Shown: positions 1 through 5,070 of the stretch, in pieces
Layout of the letters: each line of letters starts with the position of its first letter
Numbering within the stretch: the stretch's first letter is position 1
Assembly (NCBI GenBank): GCA_030607895.1
Contig: JAUWJC010000227.1
Coordinates: forward strand, 1 to 6,887
Source: Pirellulales bacterium
GTDB taxonomy: Bacteria > Planctomycetota > Planctomycetia > Pirellulales > Thermoguttaceae
DNA: 6,887 nt
Direction: 5' to 3'
The notes under the pieces: generated by a model
Seen by the model: only the letters and a program-made list of their open reading frames with translations
Databases searched by the model: none
What the model was told of the DNA's origin: nothing
Made by a program: the position numbers and the translations under genes

Positions 1-135
1 CGAGACGCCACCACCAGCCCAAACCCACGCTTTCCACCGCCACTCCACTCCTATCCGCCAATTCCCCGCTTCTCGTCATCACCCAAACGCCGCCTCATCC
101 CTGGCCTCGCAATTCATGCGTAGGCTCTGGATACT

Positions 136-486
136 ATGAGTCGCTCTTTTCGAAAACGAGACGTCACAATCATCGAGTTCGGTCCAAGCTACGACTCGCT
201 GGACGATGAGACTTTGGAGGAGGCTGGCGGGTTCTTGCTGACCGAGGCGGTTTGCGCCGATCCACCCCGAATGATCCTCGACTTGTCGCACACCCGATTC
301 ATTGGATCGAGTTTCATAGAGTTGCTAGTCCGGGCGTGGAAGCGATTGAAGGAGCGAGGCGGGACGATGGCGTTGTGCGGTGTGCAGCCCTTCTGTGCCG
401 AAGTGCTTGAAATCACCCGGCTTACGACACTCTGGAAGATATATGCCACCCAAGCCGAAGCGCTCGATGCCGTGGCAGATTGGTGA
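136..486 (+). CDS. STAS-domain protein, anti-sigma factor antagonist-like
   Basis: This 116-residue protein is essentially one STAS domain, as in SpoIIAA/RsbV anti-sigma factor antagonists, which bind an anti-sigma factor or serine kinase in the cytoplasm and are switched off by phosphorylation of a conserved serine. A beta strand with I-L-D-L-S (about residues 47-51) leads into F-I-G-S-S-F-I-E-L-L (about 55-64), the position of the phosphoacceptor loop, which in the classic family reads F-x-D-S-S-G. Here Asp is Gly and the following Gly is Phe, while the Ser-Ser pair remains. A helix and a strand (G-G-T-M-A-L-C-G) and the C-terminal helices complete the fold. An in-frame TAG at 121-123 rules out a longer start, so ATG 136 is the best choice; only a weak GGA lies upstream. 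No kinase or sigma gene is visible nearby, so its partner is unknown. The family call is good; the regulatory role is inferred. Confidence 0.88.
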   Translation: MSRSFRKRDVTIIEFGPSYDSLDDETLEEAGGFLLTEAVCADPPRMILDLSHTRFIGSSFIELLVRAWKRLKERGGTMALCGVQPFCAEVLEITRLTTLWKIYATQAEALDAVADW

Positions 487-497
487 GTTAAAAGCCA

Positions 498-556
498 TGT
501 AGGTTATGCTTCAGCATAACGCATTCGGGCAATGTTATGCTAAAGCATAACCTACA
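498..556. repeat. REP doublet (REPIN-like) with GTAG feet
   Basis: Two 23-nt arms (498-520 and 534-556) are inverted copies with one mismatch, separated by 13 nt. Each arm is itself a hairpin: foot GTAG (499-502), stem GTTATGC, loop TTCA, stem GCATAAC on the left, and the mirror image ending in CTAC (552-555) on the right, with loop TAAA. A GTAG foot next to a small palindrome is the known hallmark of REP sequences mobilised by RAYT (TnpA-REP) transposases, and two inverted REPs make a REPIN. It lies between two convergent genes, 12 nt after the STAS stop, so its transcript could also act as a terminator in both directions. No transposase is encoded here. Confidence 0.75.
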
Positions 557-584
557 CAATTGAACGTGCGGTGAACGGTTACCA

Positions 585-833
585 TCAAGCGGACGGACGG
601 CGGTAATGCTGGTAGGCCAGGATGACTTCGTAAAGGTCCATGGAGATGGTGATCTCGTCGTCTTCGAAATCACGCAGCCACGTTCGCTCCGATTGAACCG
701 CGTCGGCCAGCAACGGCAAGACATCCATCAGCGGAACAGTACAGCTCTGGCGCACGGGGCTGGGCTGGGCCACCTTCGTGCCGGACAGGTCGTTCGGGGG
801 TCCGTCGTAGATGCGGAGATAGGTTGCACTCAT
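585..833 (-). CDS. Small conserved hypothetical protein (82 aa)
   Basis: I do not know a function for this gene. The start is well supported: on the minus strand TAGGA (plus positions 844-848) precedes the ATG (831-833) by about 10 nt, and the gene ends with TGA. The 82-residue product has no signal peptide, membrane segment or metal motif. It begins with a short strand-like stretch (S-A-T-Y-L-R-I-Y-D), has a proline-rich turn, and then a leucine-rich and acidic second half with L-P-L-L-A-D-A-V, W-L-R-D-F and a D-D-E-I-T-I-S segment, ending in Y-Q-H-Y-R-R-P. The composition suggests a folded soluble protein. It reads like a small protein family I associate with planctomycetes, by memory only. 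It converges with the STAS gene. Overlapping plus-strand frames look like shadows. Confidence 0.72.
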   Translation of the reverse strand: MSATYLRIYDGPPNDLSGTKVAQPSPVRQSCTVPLMDVLPLLADAVQSERTWLRDFEDDEITISMDLYEVILAYQHYRRPSA

Positions 834-1048
834 AGCGCGTTCTTCCTACTGTCAGGGACCTCATGTGCGCTCCCACCGCGCACACTGCCGCTTGCCCGCC
901 CTGTCTGCTGCCTCCTGTATCGGCCGCGAGTGTCTTGCGGGTTTGATCTATTTGGCGGAAAATACGGTTTTTGCTCCATGGTCGCCTTGGTGCGGTGATA
1001 CACGGCAGACCGATCCTATGCATGGCGCGGCCTACGGCCGCAACCAAA

Positions 1049-1194
1049 GGGGCCAGGGACCAGGGGCCAGGGACCAGAGGTCAGGGATCAGGGGCCAGAA
1101 TTTTCGTGTGAAGTCCAATTCGGTTGGAAGCAATATCCTGACCCCTGACCCCTGACCTCTGACCTCTGACCCCTGGCCCCTGACCCCTAACCTC
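1049..1194. repeat. Inverted heptanucleotide repeat array
   Basis: The left arm (1049-1097) is seven contiguous 7-bp units fitting GRGRYCA (for example GGGGCCA, GGGACCA, GAGGTCA). The right arm (1139-1194) is eight contiguous units, mostly TGACCCC, TGACCTC or TGGCCCC, which is the reverse complement of the left-arm pattern. A non-repetitive 41-nt spacer (1098-1138) separates them. The units drift but the 7-nt phase is exact throughout, so a transcript could fold into a long imperfect hairpin in several registers. It lies just upstream of the tex promoter. Confidence 0.85.
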
Positions 1195-1210
1195 GGCCTT
1201 GCTGGGCACC

Positions 1211-1239
1211 TTGACAACCAGATTACGAGCGGCTAGAGT
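1211..1239 (+). promoter_or_regulatory. Predicted sigma70-type promoter for tex
   Basis: A perfect -35 box TTGACA (1211-1216) is followed after exactly 17 nt by TAGAGT (1234-1239), which matches four of six bases of the -10 consensus. Transcription would begin near 1246, giving a leader of about 57 nt before the tex ATG. It is the only good match in this intergenic region and lies immediately after the repeat array. Confidence 0.55.
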
Positions 1240-1302
1240 TCGGACTTAGTAAACCCTTGTAGCGTAAAATGTTACGATCATCCCAAGGCATACAAACCGT
1301 TC

Positions 1303-3474
1303 ATGGGTGAGACAGTAACCATCAATCTGCGGCACGTGACTCGCGGCCTTGGGATTCCCCTGCGCCAGATTCAGGCAGTGGTCGAGCTTCTGGACGAGGG
1401 AAAAACCGTCCCCTTCATCCCCCGATATCGAAAGGACCAGACGGGCGGGCTGGACGAAGAGCAGATTCGGCAAATCCAGACGCGATTGACAAAAATGCGG
1501 CTCTTGGCCGACCGGAAACAGACTATCCTCCGCTCGATTGAAGCCCAAGGCAAGTTGACCGAGAAACTGGCCAAGCAGATTCAAGCAGCCAACACCACCA
1601 AGCGACTGGAAGACCTCTACCTCCCGTACAAGCCCAAGAAGCAAACCTTGGCCACGTTGGCGCGCTCCCGCGGCCTGGAACCATTGGCCCAAGAGGTACT
1701 CGAAGCCGCTTCCCAGTGTGCCGACCTGGACGCCCGGGCAGCCGATTTCGTCAGTACCGATCGCAATGTCCCCACCGCAGCCGATGCCCTGCTGGGCGCC
1801 GGCCATATCCTGGCCGAGCAGTTCAGCGAGCGGGCCGATCTGCGCGGGCGACTCCGCGAGATCCTCCAGCGCAGCGGCGTACTCGTCAGCATTCAGATCG
1901 CCGCCGAGTCGAAGACCGCGCCGGAAAAAACACCCACGGCTCCCAAACCCAACCAAAACCCCAAACCCAACCAAAACCCCAAACCCAACCAAAACCCCAA
2001 ACCCAACCAAAACACGGCCGAACCCACCGAGCCGACACCCGGCACCACGGGCCCGCCGTCGGCCGACAGCGTTGGGGCCGATGAATCGACGAGTGAACAG
2101 CCCGATACCGGGCCGACACGGCCCGGCTCGGAACCGACACAGCCCGGCTCGGAACCGACACGGCCCGGCTCGGACACGCGCACAAATCGTGCGGATATCT
2201 CAACGGAAGACCAAAAGCCGCGCAAGGTCGAGTCGAAGCTCAGCAAGGCCCAGTTGAGAAAGGAGAAGGCTCAAGAGAAGAAGCTGAAGGCTTTTTGCGA
2301 CTATTTCGACTACCGCGAAGAGATCAGGAAGATACCACTACATCGCGTGCTGGCAGTGAACCGTGGCGAGCGGGCGAAGGTGCTTCGGGTGAAGATCAGA
2401 TGCGACATGGAGGCGATGCATGCCGCGGTTGAAGAATTGCTCGTTCCGGCCGAGCATCCTCATGGCGAGTTCTTGCGCGGCTGTGCTCGCGGCGCACTGT
2501 CGCGCTTGATTCTACCGGGGTTGGAGCGGGAAATCCGCCGCGAGTTGACCGAGCGGGCCGAGACCCATGCGGTGGGTGTCTTCGCCCGGAACCTCCGCAA
2601 CTTGCTCTTGCAGCCCCCGGTGCATAACCGCCGCGTGTTGGCTGTTGACCCCGGCTTCAAAAGCGGTTGCAAGCTGGTTGCGTTGGACCAGTTCGGTAAC
2701 GTCCTGGCCCACGACGTGATTTTCCTGGTCGGCAGCGCACAGCGGCGGCAACAGGCCCGGCAGAAAGTAGTCGACATCATCAATCGCTTCCAACTTACCG
2801 TGGCAACCATCGGCAACGGCACGGCCTGCCGCGAGGCCGAGGAGTTCTTCGCCAAGTTGACGGAGGAGGAGTTGCCGGATCGGGACATGGCGTACGTGAT
2901 TGTCAACGAGGCGGGGGCCAGCGTCTACTCCACCAGCCGGCTCGGCCGCGAGGAATTCCCACACTACGACGCCACGCTCCGCGGCGCCATATCGATCGGC
3001 CGCCGCTTGCAGGACCCGTTGAGCGAACTGGTCAAGATCGACCCGGCCAGCATTGGTGTCGGACTGTATCAGCACGACGTTCGGGGGAAGCATCTGCAGG
3101 AATCGCTGGATGCCGTGGTCGAATCGTGTGTCAACTACGTGGGTGTCGACGTGAACACCGCCAGCCCGGCGCTGTTGAGTCATGTTTCGGGCTTGAACCA
3201 GTTGACCGCGCGACGAGTGTTTGAACACCGCCTCGAACACGGCCCGTTCCGCAATCGCCAGCAGTTGAAAGAGGTAGCCGGCTTCGGCGAAGCGGCTTTT
3301 GTCCAAGCGGCCGGGTTCCTGAAAATCGTCGGCAGTGACAATCCCCTGGACGCGACTTGGATACATCCGGAAAGTTACGAGATTGCCGGCCGGGTGCTGA
3401 AGCTGCTTGAGTGCACCACGGCCGATTTGAGTAACACCGAAGCCACCACGCGCCCGGCCCAGCGGATGGACTAG
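1303..3474 (+). CDS. tex: Tex transcription accessory protein, core without S1 domain (ends at in-frame TAG)
   Basis: Tex is a cytoplasmic nucleic-acid-binding protein linked to transcription, related to eukaryotic Spt6. The Tex N-terminal helical domain is at about residues 5-205, including V-P-F-I-P-R-Y-R-K-D-Q-T-G-G-L and L-Y-L-P-Y-K-P-K. Next comes a low-complexity insertion (about 206-325) and the F-C-D-Y-F-D-Y block (331-337). The YqgF/RNase H-like domain starts at A-V-D-P-G-F (Asp449), with G-N-G-T-A, N-E-A-G-A-S-V-Y and S-I-G-V-G-x-Y-Q-H-D-V further on. The helix-hairpin-helix segment runs from V-G-V-D-V-N-T-A-S (613) to about 690. Translation stops at TAG 3472-3474 after 723 residues, just before the family's S1 domain, which continues in the same frame after the stop. 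Start ATG 1303 fits the family N-terminus, though no strong Shine-Dalgarno is seen. As written, the product would lack the RNA-binding S1 domain. Identity is very sure; whether it is functional is not. Confidence 0.93.
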   Translation: MGETVTINLRHVTRGLGIPLRQIQAVVELLDEGKTVPFIPRYRKDQTGGLDEEQIRQIQTRLTKMRLLADRKQTILRSIEAQGKLTEKLAKQIQAANTTKRLEDLYLPYKPKKQTLATLARSRGLEPLAQEVLEAASQCADLDARAADFVSTDRNVPTAADALLGAGHILAEQFSERADLRGRLREILQRSGVLVSIQIAAESKTAPEKTPTAPKPNQNPKPNQNPKPNQNPKPNQNTAEPTEPTPGTTGPPSADSVGADESTSEQPDTGPTRPGSEPTQPGSEPTRPGSDTRTNRADISTEDQKPRKVESKLSKAQLRKEKAQEKKLKAFCDYFDYREEIRKIPLHRVLAVNRGERAKVLRVKIRCDMEAMHAAVEELLVPAEHPHGEFLRGCARGALSRLILPGLEREIRRELTERAETHAVGVFARNLRNLLLQPPVHNRRVLAVDPGFKSGCKLVALDQFGNVLAHDVIFLVGSAQRRQQARQKVVDIINRFQLTVATIGNGTACREAEEFFAKLTEEELPDRDMAYVIVNEAGASVYSTSRLGREEFPHYDATLRGAISIGRRLQDPLSELVKIDPASIGVGLYQHDVRGKHLQESLDAVVESCVNYVGVDVNTASPALLSHVSGLNQLTARRVFEHRLEHGPFRNRQQLKEVAGFGEAAFVQAAGFLKIVGSDNPLDATWIHPESYEIAGRVLKLLECTTADLSNTEATTRPAQRMD
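1942..2013 (+). repeat. Four perfect 18-bp tandem repeats within tex
   Basis: The unit CCCAAACCCAACCAAAAC occurs four times without mismatch and in frame, encoding P-K-P-N-Q-N four times (residues 214-237). Perfect identity at the DNA level points to recent slippage expansion. It lies in the insertion between the Tex N-terminal and RNase H-like domains, a place where length change should be tolerated. The very A/C-rich composition differs from the surrounding gene. Confidence 0.95.
2113..2175 (+). repeat. Three 21-bp tandem repeats within tex
   Basis: Three in-frame 21-bp units (starting at 2113, 2134 and 2155) encode P-T-R-P-G-S-E, P-T-Q-P-G-S-E and P-T-R-P-G-S-D (residues 271-291). They differ by only a base or two each. 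This is a second, independent expansion in the same disordered insertion as the P-K-P-N-Q-N repeats. Confidence 0.92.
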
Positions 3475-3489
3475 ATCAATCGGGCTGAA

Positions 3490-4236
3490 TTGGCCGAAGA
3501 GCTCGGGGTGGGTAAGCTGTTGCTTGAAGATATCCTCTCGCAACTTGCTCGGCCCGGACGAGACCCACGCGAGGACCTGCCCGCCCCAGCCTTCAAACGG
3601 GGTATCCTGAAGCTGGAAGACCTCACCCCGGCAATGGAACTGACCGGCACGGTGCTCAACGTGGTCGACTTCGGAGCGTTCGTGGACATCGGCCTGCACG
3701 ACAGCGGCCTGGTCCACGTCAGCCAATTGGCCGACAAGTACATCCCCGACCCGCACGATGTAGTCGCGGTGGGTAACATTGTGAAGGTTTGGGTGGTGTC
3801 GATCAACCGCCAGCGGCGCCGCGTTTCCCTGACTATGATTCCTCCAGGCACCGAGCGTGCCGAGCGACCCAAGCCACGTCAGGCGGCCAAACCGGCCGCC
3901 GCCGAGGAGCGCGCCACGCGCGGCCGGCAACCATCCGCCGGAAAACGGCCGAAGCCGAAGGGGCCCCCTCGCGGCAAGGCAAAGCGGCCACCAAGGCAAA
4001 AGTACAAGCCCAAGCCCCCACGCAAACCCGTGGTGCCCATCACCGAGGAAATGAAGGCCGGCAGCGAGCCGATGCGCACTTTCGGCGACCTGGCACAGTT
4101 CTTCGAAAACCGCACTGGGGAACCATCCGACGGCGATCACAAGGACGAAGCAGCCGGCGCCAAGGACGACTCCCACAACGTGTCGGATCACGCGCAAACC
4201 CCGAACGACGACTCGCAAAACGCGGATCGACCCTGA
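3490..4236 (+). CDS. tex: Tex C-terminal part: S1 domain and basic tail, separated by the in-frame stop
   Basis: This is the missing C-terminal part of Tex, in the same frame as the upstream segment and directly continuing it (I-N-R-A-E-L-A-E-E-L-G-V-G after the TAG). It has the family linker R-P-G-R-D-P-R-E-D-L-P-A-P and an S1 RNA-binding domain from M-E-L-T-G-T-V (3634) through V-V-D-F-G-A-F-V-D-I-G and G-L-V-H-V-S-Q-L to about 3847. A Lys/Arg/Pro-rich tail follows, containing E-P-M-R-T-F-G-D-L-A-Q-F-F-E, a block also seen near the end of other Tex proteins. The first possible start is TTG 3490, 15 nt past the stop, and it has no visible Shine-Dalgarno, so separate translation would need reinitiation or readthrough. 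No frameshift or second stop is present over about 250 codons. It is best read as one gene, 1303-4236, with a nonsense codon. Confidence 0.82.
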   Translation: MAEELGVGKLLLEDILSQLARPGRDPREDLPAPAFKRGILKLEDLTPAMELTGTVLNVVDFGAFVDIGLHDSGLVHVSQLADKYIPDPHDVVAVGNIVKVWVVSINRQRRRVSLTMIPPGTERAERPKPRQAAKPAAAEERATRGRQPSAGKRPKPKGPPRGKAKRPPRQKYKPKPPRKPVVPITEEMKAGSEPMRTFGDLAQFFENRTGEPSDGDHKDEAAGAKDDSHNVSDHAQTPNDDSQNADRP

Positions 4237-4247
4237 CCCTCGGTCAA

Positions 4248-4733
4248 ATGGATTTCGAGAAACGACTGGCAAAGGCGATTGAACGAGGTCAACGGGCGGG
4301 CGACGCCCGAGCCCGGGCAGAGGCCGAAAAGGCCCTTACCGAGCAAGAACTCCGGCAGTTGCATACCCGGTATCGCCTGCAATTGGACGAGCACATCGGG
4401 AGCTGCCTGAAGAAGCTTGCCCGGCACTTCCCCGGCTTCCGCCACGAGACGGTAGTCTGCGACCGGGGTTGGGGCGCCGCGGTCAGCCGCGACGATCTTC
4501 AAGTGGATCGGAATCGGCGGCGGACGAACTACTTCAGCCGCCTGGAGGTGCTCGTCCGTCCGCTGTCCGAGTACTCCGTCCTGGAACTGGGCGCAAAAGC
4601 CGCCATCCGTAACAAGGAACTGTTCAACCGCTCCCATTTCCAACGTCTGGCCGAGGTCGATCTCACCTCGCTCACCGACATGAACGATCTTTGGGTTCTG
4701 GAGTTCGCCGAACTCTATGCCGCCAAGCAATGA
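4248..4733 (+). CDS. Conserved hypothetical protein with N-terminal coiled coil (161 aa)
   Basis: Function unknown. The ATG lies 11 nt after the tex stop, so the gene is probably cotranscribed with tex. Residues 1-60 are rich in Ala, Arg, Glu and Leu with heptad-like spacing and probably form a long helix or coiled coil (R-A-R-A-E-A-E-K-A-L-T-E-Q-E-L). The second half looks alpha/beta: a strand near F-R-H-E-T-V-V-C-D-R-G-W-G-A-A-V, an Arg-rich turn (D-R-N-R-R-R-T-N), a strand (L-E-V-L-V-R-P-L) and a Leu-rich helical end. There is no signal peptide, membrane segment or recognisable catalytic motif. The open frame extends upstream into tex as far as 3789, but that part is an Arg-rich shadow of the tex tail, so ATG 4248 is preferred despite a weak ribosome binding site. 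Confidence 0.82.
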   Translation: MDFEKRLAKAIERGQRAGDARARAEAEKALTEQELRQLHTRYRLQLDEHIGSCLKKLARHFPGFRHETVVCDRGWGAAVSRDDLQVDRNRRRTNYFSRLEVLVRPLSEYSVLELGAKAAIRNKELFNRSHFQRLAEVDLTSLTDMNDLWVLEFAELYAAKQ

Positions 4734-4758
4734 CGCCGGTGCGTCGTCTTCTCACGTT

Positions 4759-4789
4759 GTAAAGCCGCGACCATTGGTCGCGGCTTTAC
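4759..4789 (+). terminator. Strong hairpin, probable terminator of the tex operon
   Basis: A perfect 14-bp stem (GTAAAGCCGCGACC with its exact complement) and a 3-nt ATT loop lie 25 nt after the stop of the 161-residue gene. The following sequence (CCCGCATTTCT) has no real U-tract, so it would be an imperfect intrinsic terminator. The last ten bases of its 3' arm, GCGGCTTTAC, recur at 4916-4925 across the adjacent repeat element, so it may be an insertion target. Confidence 0.55.
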
Positions 4790-4915
4790 CCCGCATTTCT
4801 CACCACGGTGTGCCACTGCTTCGCTAGAAGCAGTGTTTTCCCGGGAGTTTTCGCAGCACTGCTTCTGGCGAAGCAGTGGCACACTGTTTCGGTACGTCCC
4901 TGGTTGGTGAGAAAT
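4790..4915. mobile_element. Small non-coding MITE/REPIN-like element with nested palindromes
   Basis: Outer arms CGCATTTCTCACCA (4792-4805) and TGGTGAGAAATGCG (4905-4918, its last three bases running into the flanking repeat) are perfect inverted repeats. Inside are two inverted 27-nt arms (4809-4835, 4857-4883) with one G/T difference. Each is itself a hairpin with a 9-bp stem CACTGCTTC/GAAGCAGTG, a 4-nt loop and an outer GTGC/GCAC foot. A 10-bp direct repeat GCGGCTTTAC flanks the whole (4780-4789, 4916-4925), as a target-site duplication would. It encodes nothing. By architecture it is a REP doublet inside a larger inverted repeat and would need a transposase supplied from elsewhere. Confidence 0.65.
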
Positions 4916-5002
4916 GCGGCTTTACAGTCGGCAATTCCCGGATAGCCCCCCCATTCGGCAAGAACCTCCCCCCGCACAAAAAGCGCGGAAAGTGGCCAAA
5001 AC

Positions 5003-5036
5003 TACACTTGTACAAGTGTACACTTTCTGCTAGGGT
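5003..5036 (+). promoter_or_regulatory. Promoter with overlapping 18-bp palindromic operator
   Basis: TACACTTGTACAAGTGTA (5003-5020) is a perfect 18-bp palindrome. Within it TTGTAC (5008-5013) can serve as a -35 box, followed after exactly 17 nt by TAGGGT (5031-5036), a fair -10 box. Transcription would start about 5043, shortly before the ribosome binding site of the next gene. A perfect dyad over the -35 region is the expected layout for a repressor operator. The HTH protein at the end of this operon is the obvious candidate ligand, but that is inference. Confidence 0.6.
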
Positions 5037-5070
5037 ACAGTCCGTCATTCGGGAGTCGGAGGTACATGAG

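Larger units (their letters stand above)
834..1302. other. Gene-free intergenic region with repeat array and tex promoter
   Basis: No convincing coding region lies here; the open frames on both strands have low-complexity or repeat-derived translations and no good ribosome binding site. The stretch holds the ribosome binding site of the minus-strand small gene at its left edge, a short G/C palindrome (GCGGCC-TAC-GGCCGC, 1027-1041), the inverted 7-bp repeat array (1049-1194) and a promoter for tex (1211-1239). I found no clear promoter for the minus-strand gene. Confidence 0.7.

Noticed and set aside
1..135. Possible upstream gene end
   Set aside because: C-rich sequence with no frame showing recognisable protein features; too short to decide.
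606..998. 130-codon plus-strand frame and overlapping minus frame 670-1047
   Set aside because: Both overlap the better-supported minus-strand gene at 585-833 and lack ribosome binding sites or recognisable protein features.
1246..2010. 254-codon minus-strand frame with V-G-F-G repeats
   Set aside because: The repeats are only the antisense reading of the 18-bp tandem units in tex.
3472..3490. Programmed frameshift in tex
   Set aside because: Both halves are in the same frame; the lesion is a stop codon, not a shift.
2512..4272. 586-codon minus-strand open frame opposite tex
   Set aside because: It is the antisense shadow of GC-rich tex, whose plus-strand motifs are unmistakable; the minus translation has no recognisable domain.
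4876..5070. N-terminal extension of the nuclease-like frame
   Set aside because: It would start inside the REPIN-like element and run through the promoter and palindrome; ATG 5071 has a good Shine-Dalgarno.
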